Assembly: GCA_021371855.1 (NCBI GenBank)
Contig: JAJFVL010000054.1
Location: 1-64,000 of the forward strand
Direction of reading: 5' to 3'
DNA from: Bacteroidales bacterium
Lineage (GTDB): Bacteria; Bacteroidota; Bacteroidia; Bacteroidales; VadinHA17
DNA: 64,000 nt
Part shown: positions 50,343-60,392 of the stretch, piece after piece
Position numbering within the stretch: the first letter of the stretch is position 1
Layout of the letters: every line of letters starts with the position of its first letter
Program-made: the position numbers and the translations under genes
The notes under the pieces: generated by a model
Told to the model about the DNA's origin: nothing
Databases searched by the model: none
The model's input: only the letters and a program-made list of their open reading frames with translations

Positions 50343-51731
50343 ATGAGCAGATTTATTACAACCCGGGCGATTTTTTTATTTCTTACTATCTCATTTCTTT
50401 TTACTGATGCTACTTTTTCAAAGAATCTTAACGATCCTCCCTCCGGATGGAAAGCAGGTGTTTCCAGAGTGGTCATAACACCTGAACAGCCGATGTGGAT
50501 GGCAGGATATGCTTTCAGAGACCATCCTTCGGAAGGCACTGTTCACGATTTGTGGGCCAAAGCACTGATACTCGAAGACAATAAAGGGAAGAGAGCACTG
50601 CTGATTACTGCTGATATTGAGTCATTCCCAAAATATACTTCAGATCATATCAGAAACAGGCTAAGTGCTAAATATGGTCTGTCTTTAGCTCAGATAATAC
50701 TGAATGGCTCTCATACTCATTCAGGCCCTGTTCTGCAGGGTATGTATAATATCTATACTGATGATCCAAAGGAACTTAAAAAGATAAAGGATTACTCACT
50801 CAAATTCGAAAATAAGATTGTTGCATTAACAGGAGAAGCTATTAAATCAATGGTTCCTGCTCAAATTTATACACAAAATGGTGTTACGCGGTTCCAGGTA
50901 AACAGACGGAATAACCCGGAAAAAAACTATTTGATGCAGACCGACATTAACGGGCCCAACGATTATGCCGTTCCGGTGATTAAAGTGACTGATGTTTCAG
51001 GCAACCTTATAGCTGTAGCATTTGGATATGCCTGTCATAATACAACATTAAGCGAATATAAGTGGTGCGGCGATTATGCCGGTTTTGCACAGATAGAGCT
51101 GGAAAAGATGCATCCGGGAATTACCGCTATGTTTTTCCAGGGAGCCGGAGCCGATCAGAATCCAATACCACGAAGAACAGTGGCTCTTGCCCAACAATAC
51201 GGAAGAACACTTGCAGCAGCTACCGACAGAGTGTTGAACGAAGAAATGCGCAAGCTGTCACCCTCACTTACAACATTGTACTCAGAAGTCAAACTGGAGT
51301 TTAAAAAACCTATGAACAAAGAAGAATTAACAAAGATGATAAATGAAGAAACTGGTTATTTAAAACACTGGGCTGAAGACTATCTCAACAGAAATGAAAA
51401 AGGCCAGCCAATAATGTCTTCATATCTGTATCCCATCCAGATATGGAAACTCGGAGACCAGCCAATAATAAGTTTAGGTGGAGAGGTGGTTGTTGATTAT
51501 TCTATTGAGTTAAAAAGGATATTTGGTCAGGATATATTTGTTATTGGTTATTCCAACGATGTGATGGCATATATCCCGTCTGCAGCAACCCTTAAAGAAG
51601 GAGGTTATGAAGGTCTTACGTCGCAGATGGCATTCGGACTGCCTGCTGCCTGGAAGGATAATACTGAGACGGTAATCATCAATGAGGTGCTAAGATTAGC
51701 GAAAAAGGCCGGAGTGCCTCAGATGAAATAA
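50343..51731 (+). CDS. Neutral/alkaline ceramidase-like hydrolase, secreted
   Basis: 462 residues with a signal peptide (AIFLFLTISFLFTDATFS). WKAGVSRVVITPEQPMWMAGYAFRDHPSEGTVHDLWAKALIL and the zinc motif LNGSHTHSGPVLQG match the N-terminal catalytic domain of neutral ceramidases, and FGYACHNTTL and QGAGADQNPIPR are further conserved pieces. It is shorter than full ceramidases because the C-terminal beta domain is missing, as in many Bacteroidota relatives. It would hydrolyse N-acyl bonds of sphingolipids or similar lipids. Single gene. Confidence 0.87.
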   Translation: MSRFITTRAIFLFLTISFLFTDATFSKNLNDPPSGWKAGVSRVVITPEQPMWMAGYAFRDHPSEGTVHDLWAKALILEDNKGKRALLITADIESFPKYTSDHIRNRLSAKYGLSLAQIILNGSHTHSGPVLQGMYNIYTDDPKELKKIKDYSLKFENKIVALTGEAIKSMVPAQIYTQNGVTRFQVNRRNNPEKNYLMQTDINGPNDYAVPVIKVTDVSGNLIAVAFGYACHNTTLSEYKWCGDYAGFAQIELEKMHPGITAMFFQGAGADQNPIPRRTVALAQQYGRTLAAATDRVLNEEMRKLSPSLTTLYSEVKLEFKKPMNKEELTKMINEETGYLKHWAEDYLNRNEKGQPIMSSYLYPIQIWKLGDQPIISLGGEVVVDYSIELKRIFGQDIFVIGYSNDVMAYIPSAATLKEGGYEGLTSQMAFGLPAAWKDNTETVIINEVLRLAKKAGVPQMK

Positions 51732-51938
51732 CCCCCCTTTTAGTAAAGTATCCGTGATGATATATAAGTAAAAAAGGTGGTGAGAAAGAACTGACCTCTC
51801 ACTCCTATCATACCATTAGTTTAAAAGGCAAATATTCCCTTTTTCGGATGTTTCCCTTTAAAATATTTTTTCACACTGAATTTTAAAAATATTAAATTAA
51901 AAGGTACATTTACCTGAAAGTTATTAAAAAACATTCTT

Positions 51939-52523
51939 TTGAAATCGTTTCCTAGTGATTATGAATTGGTAGAAAGGCTGCAAAAAGGTGATGTAGAAGC
52001 CTTCGATCTGTTATACGAAAAGTATTCAGGGAAACTCTATGCTTTTGGTTTAAAATACCTCAGATCAACAGCCGAGGCAGAGGAACTTGTTCAGTCGGTT
52101 TTTCTTAAAGTATGGGAAAGCTATAAGGGCCTGAAAAAGGAATTATCATTTAAATCATTTTTGTTCACTATTGCCTATAACGACATTTGCAAACTTTTCC
52201 GTACAAGGAATTACCTTCAAAAATTTATCAATGATAGTGTCGCTGATAATCCACATGCTTCTATTGAAATTGAAGAGAGCATTGACTACAACTCTTTTCT
52301 GGATAGAATTCAACAAATCATAAGCATACTCCCTGAAAGGCAAAAAAACATTTTCCTGAAAAGCCGTGATGAAGGTAAAACGACAAAGGAGATAGCCGAA
52401 GAACTTAGTCTTTCCCCCGGCACTGTCGACAATTATATTTCAGAGACACTCCGGTTCATACGTAACCGAATGCGGAGTGAAGACGTTGCTTTGTCTCTGT
52501 TCTTTACTTTGTTTTTCCTTTAA
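51939..52523 (+). CDS. ECF-type RNA polymerase sigma factor (FecI-like) of the SusCD locus
   Basis: 194 residues from a TTG start at 51939; no ATG is available and the frame is closed upstream by a stop at 51915. Sigma region 2 is YELVERLQKGDVEAFDLLYEKYSGKLYAFGLKYLRSTAEAEELVQSVFLKVWE; region 4 is IISILPERQKNIFLKSRDEGKTTKEIAEELSLSPGTVDNYISETLRFIR. The hydrophobic C-terminal end (ALSLFFTLFFL) is common in this subfamily. With FecR and the STN-bearing SusC downstream it forms a trans-envelope signalling chain that turns on nutrient uptake. Confidence 0.92.
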   Translation: MKSFPSDYELVERLQKGDVEAFDLLYEKYSGKLYAFGLKYLRSTAEAEELVQSVFLKVWESYKGLKKELSFKSFLFTIAYNDICKLFRTRNYLQKFINDSVADNPHASIEIEESIDYNSFLDRIQQIISILPERQKNIFLKSRDEGKTTKEIAEELSLSPGTVDNYISETLRFIRNRMRSEDVALSLFFTLFFL

Positions 52524-52714
52524 AATTATTTCTTAAATAATTTTATTAATACGCTATTAAACAGTGTATTATAAAAACAATATCGATAACTCATATTGAA
52601 TTAATATCATACATCGATAAAAAGATTTGCATTTTTTGTATGAGATTCATCTTACTTATGGATATAACTTAAACTAATGGAGAAAATCACTTCCTCCTGT
52701 AACAACTCAAAAGG

Positions 52715-53791
52715 ATGATGTTAAAACAAGAAGATATTGAAAAGATAGAGCGATATGTCAATGGGCAATCCGACGACAAGGAAAAATTATGGATTGAATC
52801 AATATTCTCAAAGGGGGAAACTAACGATAGTTTGCGGCATCACCTGAATGAAGACTGGGATATGATACTGAAAGATTCCTCGATTCCCGAAGTTGATCTT
52901 AATCTCCTTCTTGACCGCGTTCACCATATAATTCGGAAAAAAGAGATCTTGCTGAGGCAGAAACCTCTTCAAAGATTTATCAGGATTTACATGAAAGCTG
53001 CCGCCATTTTGTTATTACCATTATTGGTTGCGGGAGGATTGCTTTACAATTATCTGGTTAACAAAGACAAGACAATAGCCGACCAGCAGGTCAGTTCCAT
53101 GATCTATGCACCAATGGGTTCCCGGGTCTCTTTCAATCTTCCTGACGGTACCACAGGCATGCTTAACAGCGGTTCTCATCTCAGCTATTCGCTTCCGTTT
53201 TCAAACAACCGGCAGGTAAAACTTGAAGGCGAAGCCTGGTTTGAAGTGAACCATGATGAAGATCACCCCTTTGAGATCAGTGCAGGCAATTCAACAGTTA
53301 GGGTATTGGGTACCAGCTTTAACCTGAGCGCTTACCCGGCAGAAAATTATATCGAGGTAGTCCTTCAACTAGGGAAAATTGAGTTTCTGGATAATAAAGT
53401 AAACGAAAAGGTGACCATGCTCCCATCCGAAAGACTGATCTTTCAGAACGGAAATATCAGCAAATCTGTTACTGATCCGGCAAAGTACAATGCATGGACA
53501 GAAGGCAAGCTCGTTTTCAGGGGAGATCCCATGTCGGAAGTGGCCCGCCGGATAGAAAGGTGGTATAATGTAAAGGTTACTCTCTCCGATACTGAACTGG
53601 AAAAATATTCTTTCCGTGGAACTTTTGAGGATGATACCATCGATGAGGTACTAAAATTCTTAGCCATGACCTCTCCTATCAGATATACAATTACACCTCG
53701 TGAGCTGATGCAGGATGGCACTTTCAAAAAAGAAGAAATTGTAATCTTTAAAAAAAGCCTGAATATTAACCCTAAAACCAAAAAGATATGA
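52715..53791 (+). CDS. FecR-family anti-sigma factor
   Basis: 358 residues. A cytoplasmic N-terminus that would hold the sigma factor (about 1-85), one membrane segment (MKAAAILLLPLLVAGGLLYNYL, about 93-114), a periplasmic FecR domain (YAPMGSRVSFNLPDGTTGMLNSGSHLSY...VKLEGEAWFEVNHDEDHPFEISAGNSTVRVLGTSFNL) and a C-terminal DUF4974-type domain (RIERWYNVKVTLSDTELEKYSFRGTFEDDTIDEVLKFL). It should receive the signal from the STN domain of the SusC protein. The 191-bp gap from the sigma gene holds no clear structure. Confidence 0.93.
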   Translation: MMLKQEDIEKIERYVNGQSDDKEKLWIESIFSKGETNDSLRHHLNEDWDMILKDSSIPEVDLNLLLDRVHHIIRKKEILLRQKPLQRFIRIYMKAAAILLLPLLVAGGLLYNYLVNKDKTIADQQVSSMIYAPMGSRVSFNLPDGTTGMLNSGSHLSYSLPFSNNRQVKLEGEAWFEVNHDEDHPFEISAGNSTVRVLGTSFNLSAYPAENYIEVVLQLGKIEFLDNKVNEKVTMLPSERLIFQNGNISKSVTDPAKYNAWTEGKLVFRGDPMSEVARRIERWYNVKVTLSDTELEKYSFRGTFEDDTIDEVLKFLAMTSPIRYTITPRELMQDGTFKKEEIVIFKKSLNINPKTKKI

Positions 53792-53829
53792 AAACAACTA
53801 AAAGTCCATAGAAAAATCTGATAAAAAAA

Positions 53830-53851
53830 GGAAATCGCGCCAACGATTTCC
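53830..53851 (+). terminator. Hairpin between fecR and susC genes
   Basis: GGAAATCG (53830-53837), loop CGCCAA, CGATTTCC (53844-53851): a perfect eight-pair stem. It is followed by CCAAAAACATC without a T run, so it may be a processing or partial termination site that separates fecR from the much more strongly expressed susC. Confidence 0.5.
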
Positions 53852-53898
53852 CCAAAAACATCATTTCGATATTTTTTAACTTAAAACAATACAAATTT

Positions 53899-56800
53899 AT
53901 GAAAAAAAACGAACCCTTCGGGGACTTGTTTTATTGTTCCCTGAATAAAAATCTGTTAATCATGCGTAATGCTATTATTCTATTGTTTCTCGGGATCCTA
54001 CAAGCAAACGCTATTGACTCCTACTCGCAAAAAACAAGGCTTTCACTGGATTTTACCGATGCAAAATTAATTACAGTACTTGACAATATTGAAGCAGAAA
54101 GCGAATTTTTCTTCCTGTACAATGAGAAGCTTCTTGACACTGAACGTAAAGTCAGTATCAATGAAAACGACCAATTAATTGGTGTTATCCTGGATAATTT
54201 ATTTAGTGGTACCGATGTTAAATACACAATCGTCGACCGCAAGATCATTCTTGCACCGGAATACTTAACAGAATCACCGCAATCACAACAGCAAAAAATA
54301 ACCGGAACTGTTACCGGAAAAGACGGAACTCCTCTCCCGGGAGTAAATGTTATTGTTACCGGAACAACTACTGGAGCCATAACCGATATTGATGGTAAGT
54401 ACACTATTCAAATTCCTCAAGGTTCAAAAAGCCTGACATTCTCATTTATTGGAATGGAACCCCAAGAAATAAGTATTGGGAAGTTAACCCAAATCAATGT
54501 AACTATGGTTGAGTCAGCAATTGGTCTGAATGAAGTCGTTGTCATTGGTTATGGTACTCAAAAGAGAGGCAATATAACAGGTGCTGTTAGTTCAATAAAC
54601 AGTAAAGACCTCGCAAAAACTGTTTCTGTAACGAATACTGCAACGGCAATGCAAGGATTAACTCCAGGATTAACTATTCAGAACTGGGGTGGAGAACCCG
54701 GCAGGGAAAACGTTGCAATTAAAATCAGGGGAACTGGTACCTTGAACAATTCTAATCCTTTAGTATTAGTTGATGGTATTGAGCAATCACTTGCAACTGT
54801 TGAACCCAGCAATGTAGAATCAATTAGCGTTTTGAAGGATGCTGCATCTTCTTCAATTTACGGTTCAAGGGCAGCAAATGGAGTTATTCTGATTACAACA
54901 AAGCGTGGGGCAAAAACTGGCACTACGGTAACTTATGACGTTAATATAGGCAGCCAGAATGCAACTTATTTCCCTGAAAAAGCAGATCCGGCAATATGGA
55001 TGACACTGGAAAATGAAGCACAGACAAATGCTGGTGGTGATCCTATATGGAGCGAAGAGTATATGCAAAATGTCATAGCTGGTACCAATCCTTTAAAATA
55101 TCCTTTCGCCAATTGGGAGGATGGAATATTTAATTACAATGCATTTCAACAGCGTCATGCACTCACATTATCTAGTGGTGGAGAACAAGGAAGAGTGTTT
55201 GCTTCAGTAAACTATACTGACAAGGATGGTATTATCAAGAACTTCAATAACAAACAAGTGACATTTACCCTCAATAGCGATTTGTACCTATCTAAAAAAT
55301 TAACTGCTTCGATGAACTTAATGTACAGGAATAGGCACTTTAGCGGACCTGGATTCACGGCTCAACGATTAGTTCAGGGAATTTTGCATATAAACAGACA
55401 GATGGTAATGGAATATCCTGATGGAACGTATGACTTGCTTGGGGGATGTTGGAATACACATGCAATGTCACAAACCGGCGAAACGAGTTCAATTTCTAAT
55501 GATATTGTTGCTCAAGGGGGCCTTAAATACGCCATTACCGATGATTTATCTCTTGAGGGAAATGTTACCATGAACTCAATTGGAACTGATGGATCTGTAT
55601 TTAACGAATCACTTAAGGGTATGAAAAATTATTTTACCGGTCAGGAAGTTGCAGTATCCGGATGGTTTGCAACACCAACATTAACAGATACACAGGATAA
55701 TATGAGAGAGATAAGTGAAAGGTTACATTTAGATTATAAGAAAATATTTGGCAAACACAATATTCAGGCAATGGCTGGATATGAAGAAATATACCAACAT
55801 AATAAATATCTTTATGGATATAGAGATGATTTCTTTAACAACGATCTAAGGGATTTAAATGCAGGTAGCAATGCAAATTCGAGTAACAGTGGCTATAATA
55901 ATGAATGGAAACTTCGTTCCTACTTTGGAAGGGCAGACTATGCTTTTGACAATAAGTATTTATTCCAGGCTAACTTGAGATATGATGGTTCTTCAAGATT
56001 TGGAGATGGTCACAGATGGGGATTATTCCCTTCATTTTCTGTAGGCTGGCGTATTTCAAATGAAAATTTCCTGAAGGATAATCCCACAATTAGTAATATG
56101 AGGCTGAGAGCATCTTGGGGTCAATTAGGAAATCAGAATATCGGTCTATACAAGTATTTAAACAATTACGATCTTGGCGAAGGTTATCAGTTTAATAATA
56201 CTTTGGTTTCGGGTGCAGCTGTAACAACCGCCGGTAATCCGGATATCACCTGGGAAACTTCAACCATGACGAACATCGGACTTGATTTAGGGTTCCTGGA
56301 TAACAGGATTGAAATTGTGGCCGAATATTTTTGGAAATACACTGACGATATTCTACTTAATTTACCTATTCCTAAGACCATCGGGGTTAATGCTCCTGTA
56401 CAAAATGCAGCAGCAGTATCTAATAATGGTTGGGAAATTTCTGCAACATATACAAGTCCTGAAAAACCGGACAGGGGATTCCAATATTCAGTGTCACTCA
56501 ACGTATCGGATGTGATTAACAAAATAGAAGATCTGAAAGGTGAAGTATATTATCCTGATAAATTCAGTGTATGGATGGAAGGACATTCTATGAATTCATT
56601 ACGTGGTTTGCACTCACCTGAGGGTATTTACAAAACACAAGCTGACCTGGAAAAGTATCCTGTAAAATATATGGAAACATGTGGTATTGGAGATATCGCG
56701 TATGAAGATGTAAATAAAGATGGTGTAATTTCTCAGTCTCTTTCCCCGGCTGGCGACCAGATTATTATGGGAAGTGAAGATCCTAGGTACGAATTTGGTA

Positions 56801-57243
56801 TCAGAGCTAACGCAACTTATAAAGGATTTGACTTTTCCATGTTCTGGCAAGGTGTTGGTAAACAGTTTCATGCACTTGATGGAGCTCTGATGGAAGGTGC
56901 TGCCTGGCAAAATTTTATTTGCAAAACATTTGCTGAAGAAACATACCATGAGACAAGAAATCCAAATGGAAACTGGCCCAAAACAACATATGGCGACAGC
57001 TGGAACCTTATACAATCTGATTTCTGGCTTCAGAATACAAAATATATAAGGTTGAAAAATTTCCAGATTGGATACACCGTGGCACCCAAGAAGTACATTT
57101 CAAGCGTGCGTTTCTATGTATCCGGTGAAAATATGTTAACCTTTACACCCACTAAGCTTTTTGACCCTGAGACTCCTAGAGGAAGGAGCCAGTACATGCC
57201 GCAGTTAAAAGTATTAAGTGTAGGCTTAAGTACAAGATTTTAA
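53899..57243 (+). CDS. SusC-type TonB-dependent receptor with STN signalling domain
   Basis: 1114 residues. The signal sequence begins at an internal Met22 (MRNAIILLFLGILQANA) behind a 21-residue N-terminal extension common in this subgroup. An STN domain (about 45-125, LSLDFTDAKLITVLDNIEAESEFFFLYN) precedes a carboxypeptidase-like beta domain (ITGTVTGKDGTPLPGVNVIVTGTTTGAITDIDGKYTI), the plug with VVVIGYGTQKRGNITGAVSSI and VLVDGIEQ, and the 22-strand barrel ending LKVLSVGLSTRF. It imports a glycan or other large nutrient through the outer membrane using TonB energy and signals to FecR. Confidence 0.97.
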   Translation: MKKNEPFGDLFYCSLNKNLLIMRNAIILLFLGILQANAIDSYSQKTRLSLDFTDAKLITVLDNIEAESEFFFLYNEKLLDTERKVSINENDQLIGVILDNLFSGTDVKYTIVDRKIILAPEYLTESPQSQQQKITGTVTGKDGTPLPGVNVIVTGTTTGAITDIDGKYTIQIPQGSKSLTFSFIGMEPQEISIGKLTQINVTMVESAIGLNEVVVIGYGTQKRGNITGAVSSINSKDLAKTVSVTNTATAMQGLTPGLTIQNWGGEPGRENVAIKIRGTGTLNNSNPLVLVDGIEQSLATVEPSNVESISVLKDAASSSIYGSRAANGVILITTKRGAKTGTTVTYDVNIGSQNATYFPEKADPAIWMTLENEAQTNAGGDPIWSEEYMQNVIAGTNPLKYPFANWEDGIFNYNAFQQRHALTLSSGGEQGRVFASVNYTDKDGIIKNFNNKQVTFTLNSDLYLSKKLTASMNLMYRNRHFSGPGFTAQRLVQGILHINRQMVMEYPDGTYDLLGGCWNTHAMSQTGETSSISNDIVAQGGLKYAITDDLSLEGNVTMNSIGTDGSVFNESLKGMKNYFTGQEVAVSGWFATPTLTDTQDNMREISERLHLDYKKIFGKHNIQAMAGYEEIYQHNKYLYGYRDDFFNNDLRDLNAGSNANSSNSGYNNEWKLRSYFGRADYAFDNKYLFQANLRYDGSSRFGDGHRWGLFPSFSVGWRISNENFLKDNPTISNMRLRASWGQLGNQNIGLYKYLNNYDLGEGYQFNNTLVSGAAVTTAGNPDITWETSTMTNIGLDLGFLDNRIEIVAEYFWKYTDDILLNLPIPKTIGVNAPVQNAAAVSNNGWEISATYTSPEKPDRGFQYSVSLNVSDVINKIEDLKGEVYYPDKFSVWMEGHSMNSLRGLHSPEGIYKTQADLEKYPVKYMETCGIGDIAYEDVNKDGVISQSLSPAGDQIIMGSEDPRYEFGIRANATYKGFDFSMFWQGVGKQFHALDGALMEGAAWQNFICKTFAEETYHETRNPNGNWPKTTYGDSWNLIQSDFWLQNTKYIRLKNFQIGYTVAPKKYISSVRFYVSGENMLTFTPTKLFDPETPRGRSQYMPQLKVLSVGLSTRF

Positions 57244-57262
57244 TGTTTAAAAATTTAGAAAT

Positions 57263-57269
57263 AAGGAGG
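57263..57269 (+). promoter_or_regulatory. Strong Shine-Dalgarno site of susD
   Basis: AAGGAGG five bases before the ATG at 57275. Like the infC site, it is a perfect anti-16S match, which is uncommon in this window. It may secure high translation of the lipoprotein partner. Confidence 0.7.
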
Positions 57270-57274
57270 TTATC

Positions 57275-58822
57275 ATGATAAAATATATTTCTCGTTTTAG
57301 TATTTTACTATTTATTTTCGCCCTTGTGGGTTGCGAGGATGGACTCGATTTGATCCCTACTGGCTCAGTTTCGGAAAAGATTTACTGGCAAAGGGAAAAA
57401 GATGCAGAACTGGCAGTAAATGCTGCTTATAATTGTCTGGACGATTGGAATTTGATAGACATGGACGGCTCAACGGATATTGCATATCATGCTGCATCAG
57501 GTACCGGATCATTTTTTGATGTCGGCGCAGGCAACATTGACCCGACAAATTGGGCAATAACAGATATGTGGATTAAATACTACAGAGGCATCAGAAGAGC
57601 TAATGATGTGATTAAAAACATTGATCTGATCCAGTCAGGTGATGCTGAAACCATGGCAAGAATAAAAGCTGAGGCCCGGTTCCTGCGTGCTTATTATTAT
57701 ACACAACTGACAAGTTTATGGGGTGGAGTTCCATTGATACTTGAACCTTTGACAATAAATGTACACACAGCTACTACTGACAAAGCTACTATTGTTGAAT
57801 TTGTAATCAACGAATTAAACGATATAATTAGTTCCAATGCTCTTCCTTTAAGCTATGTAGGCGATAATATCGGCAGGGCTACCAAAGGAGCTGCATATGC
57901 ATTATTAGCAAGAGTAGCAATCCGTAACGATATGTTTAACGTTGCACGCGATGCTGCAAAAGCAGTGATGGATTTAGGCGTTTATGAATTATATCCCGAT
58001 TATGTAAAGTTGTTTCAGTATGCCGGTGAAAATTGCAAAGAAGTAATTTTTGACAGGCAGTATTCGATAGGAGGTGATATTCATGATGCTTTTAACCATT
58101 CGTCAGCTTCCCTGGGCGGAGGCTCTTATGTCGAACCAAACCGGTACTTGTTAAAAAAATATGAATACAAGGGGCTTGTAAATCCAAATGACCCTTATGA
58201 GAATCTTGATCCTCGGTTTGGCTTTACATGTTATTACACCGGTCAACCATGCGGAAATACTATCTATAATTCATGGCCTAATTCTACCACGGTTGATAGG
58301 GTAAATAGTAGTGAATGGTCAACTGATTATGGATTTAATGTCAGGAAATGGGTCGATTATGAAGGTGATGTAGCTAATCCTGCAAATGGATCTATAAATA
58401 TGATTCTTATACGGTATGCTGATGTGCTATTAATGTACGCTGAATCAAAAATTGAATTGAACCAGATTGACCAGTCAGTATATGATGCAATTAATGCAGT
58501 TCGTCAACGTCCAACTGTTGAAATGCCTGCAATTACTACAGGTAAAACACAAGCTCAATTAAGGGCAATAGTCAGAAATGAACGTACTGTAGAATTTGCA
58601 TTCGAAGGACTGCGTACATTCGATGTGAACCGTTGGAAAATCGGAGAAGATAAAATCGGAGTCGTACAAGGATGCGATTACATTGACGCTACTACCGGAA
58701 AATGGACAGTTTTGACTAGGGGATACACGCGTACTTTCAGAACCGACAGGGATTATCTGTGGCCTATACCTCAGTCAGAAATAGAAATTAATGAGAACAT
58801 AACTCAAAATCCAAACTACTAA
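57275..58822 (+). CDS. SusD/RagB-type nutrient-binding outer-membrane lipoprotein
   Basis: 515 residues with a lipobox (FALVGC, Cys20). LDLIPTGSVSEKIYWQREKDAELAVNAAYNCLDD is the SusD opening. The TPR-like helices (IKAEARFLRAYYYTQLTSLWGGVPLI) and the ending RNERTVEFAFEGLRTFDVNRWK...RDYLWPIPQSEIEINENITQNPNY are highly typical. It lies over the SusC channel on the cell surface and captures the ligand. 31 bases after susC. Confidence 0.97.
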   Translation: MIKYISRFSILLFIFALVGCEDGLDLIPTGSVSEKIYWQREKDAELAVNAAYNCLDDWNLIDMDGSTDIAYHAASGTGSFFDVGAGNIDPTNWAITDMWIKYYRGIRRANDVIKNIDLIQSGDAETMARIKAEARFLRAYYYTQLTSLWGGVPLILEPLTINVHTATTDKATIVEFVINELNDIISSNALPLSYVGDNIGRATKGAAYALLARVAIRNDMFNVARDAAKAVMDLGVYELYPDYVKLFQYAGENCKEVIFDRQYSIGGDIHDAFNHSSASLGGGSYVEPNRYLLKKYEYKGLVNPNDPYENLDPRFGFTCYYTGQPCGNTIYNSWPNSTTVDRVNSSEWSTDYGFNVRKWVDYEGDVANPANGSINMILIRYADVLLMYAESKIELNQIDQSVYDAINAVRQRPTVEMPAITTGKTQAQLRAIVRNERTVEFAFEGLRTFDVNRWKIGEDKIGVVQGCDYIDATTGKWTVLTRGYTRTFRTDRDYLWPIPQSEIEINENITQNPNY

Positions 58823-58837
58823 TGTAAAAAATAAAAT

Positions 58838-58877
58838 AGTGTGGGAATTTTAATATTCTCACACTCTTTTATTTTTT
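58838..58877 (+). terminator. Terminator after susD
   Basis: AGTGTGGGAAT (58838-58848) pairs with ATTCTCACACT (58855-58865) apart from one G-T pair, followed by CTTTTATTTTTTT. It lies 15 bases after the stop and separates susCD from the oxidoreductase genes. Confidence 0.8.
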
Positions 58878-58969
58878 TGATTTATAAATATATCGTGAAG
58901 AATAATCGATCTCTGTTTGAGTTCCTCCTGGCAAAAAGAATTTAGAAAGCAGATGGTAGAGATAAACTT

Positions 58970-58989
58970 TTCACATCACAATATGTGAA
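58970..58989. promoter_or_regulatory. Inverted repeat upstream of the oxidoreductase operon
   Basis: TTCACAT (58970-58976), six bases, ATGTGAA (58983-58989): a perfect 7-bp palindrome, 98 bases before the start at 59088. It has the size of a dimeric regulator site. The rest of the 265-bp gap shows no gene. Confidence 0.45.
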
Positions 58990-59087
58990 GGCTTCAATTA
59001 CAGGCTTTTTGTACATCACCAATGCCAGTATTCACGATGTTATTTTCCTTTTTCAGCAAATCCTGTTAAGTTTTAATTAAAAATATC

Positions 59088-60392
59088 ATGGAAATATCAA
59101 GAAGACAATTCACAAAAGTTGCGGGGTTAGCAACAGTAGGGACTATAATCTCTACAAATTCTATTTGGGCCTCAAATAGCAATACATTAAAAGTTGGACT
59201 CATCGGATGCGGTGGTCGTGGTACAGGTGCTGCAGAACAAGCGCTTAATGCTGATCCGAACGTGGTGCTTTCAGCCATGGCTGATGCATTTTCAGACTGT
59301 CTGGAAGAATCTTATAATTCACTTAAGAAAAAATTCGGTGATAAAGTGCAGGTAGCTGACAATAAAAAATTTGTCGGACTCGATGCTTATCAAAAACTTA
59401 TTGACTCTGATGTTGATGTTGTATTATTGGCAACTCCTCCTTGTTTTCGTCCAGAACATTTGGAAGCAGCAGTTAATGCCGGCAAACATATTTTCTGTGA
59501 AAAACCTTTCGCTGTAGATGCTCCCGGATTACGCAGAGTAATGGTCGCAGCCAAAAAAGCAAAAGATAAAAATTTGTCTTTGGTTTCAGGCTTCTGCTGG
59601 AGACATCACACTCCTAAAAGAGAAACTTTCAGTCGTGTCCTGGATGGCCAGATTGGACAAATTCTTGCCGTGGAAGGCACTTATAATACCGATGAATTAT
59701 GGTATAAAGAACGTAAACCGGGATGGTCTGATATGGAATATAAATTACGTAATTGGCTTTATTATAATTGGCTGTCAGGAGATCATATTATTGAACAGGC
59801 TATTCATAGTATCGATATGTTTTCATGGGCTATGGGTGATGAAGCTCCTGTTCTTATCAGTGGTATCGGTGGCAGACAGAAAAGAATAGATAAGAAATTT
59901 GGCAATATTTACGACCATTTTGGTATAACATATGAATATGCAAATGGAACAAAGGCATATCTGTTTTGTCGCCAGCAAACAGGAACAACCCCATCTTATG
60001 CAGTTGAGCTTACCGGAACTGATGGGAAATGTATAGTAGATTGCCGGACAGGCGTTCACGAAATAAAAGGGAAGAATCCATGGAAATTTGAGGATGAAAC
60101 CAAGTTTACAAATGCCAATGCATATAAAGAAACAAAGGTAAAGAATATGTACCAGGTAGAACATGATGAACTTTTTGCTTCAATAAGGGACAGCAAACCA
60201 ATCAATGATGGAGAGTGGATGACGCGTTCTAATTTACTGGCTATGGCTGGCCGAATGGCTGCATATTCCGGAGAAACTATTTCCTACGAACAAGCTCTTA
60301 CTTCAACGGAGGTATTATTTCCTGAGAAAATATCATGGAAAATGGATTATGATCTTACTGTTCCTGTTCCGGGCATTACTAAATTTAAATAA
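59088..60392 (+). CDS. Tat-exported Gfo/Idh/MocA family oxidoreductase
   Basis: 434 residues. A twin-arginine signal (SRRQFTKVAG) precedes the Rossmann NAD(P) domain (LKVGLIGCGGRGTGAAEQAL) with DVDVVLLATPPCFRPEHLEAAVNAGKHIFCEKPFAVD, where EKP is the family motif. The C-terminal alpha/beta domain (ILAVEGTYNTDELWYKERKPGWSDMEYKLRNWLYY...GDHIIEQAIHSIDMFSWAMG) is typical of sugar dehydrogenases. It would oxidise a sugar or glycoside in the periplasm with a tightly bound cofactor. Its stop overlaps the next start (TAATG). Confidence 0.93.
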   Translation: MEISRRQFTKVAGLATVGTIISTNSIWASNSNTLKVGLIGCGGRGTGAAEQALNADPNVVLSAMADAFSDCLEESYNSLKKKFGDKVQVADNKKFVGLDAYQKLIDSDVDVVLLATPPCFRPEHLEAAVNAGKHIFCEKPFAVDAPGLRRVMVAAKKAKDKNLSLVSGFCWRHHTPKRETFSRVLDGQIGQILAVEGTYNTDELWYKERKPGWSDMEYKLRNWLYYNWLSGDHIIEQAIHSIDMFSWAMGDEAPVLISGIGGRQKRIDKKFGNIYDHFGITYEYANGTKAYLFCRQQTGTTPSYAVELTGTDGKCIVDCRTGVHEIKGKNPWKFEDETKFTNANAYKETKVKNMYQVEHDELFASIRDSKPINDGEWMTRSNLLAMAGRMAAYSGETISYEQALTSTEVLFPEKISWKMDYDLTVPVPGITKFK

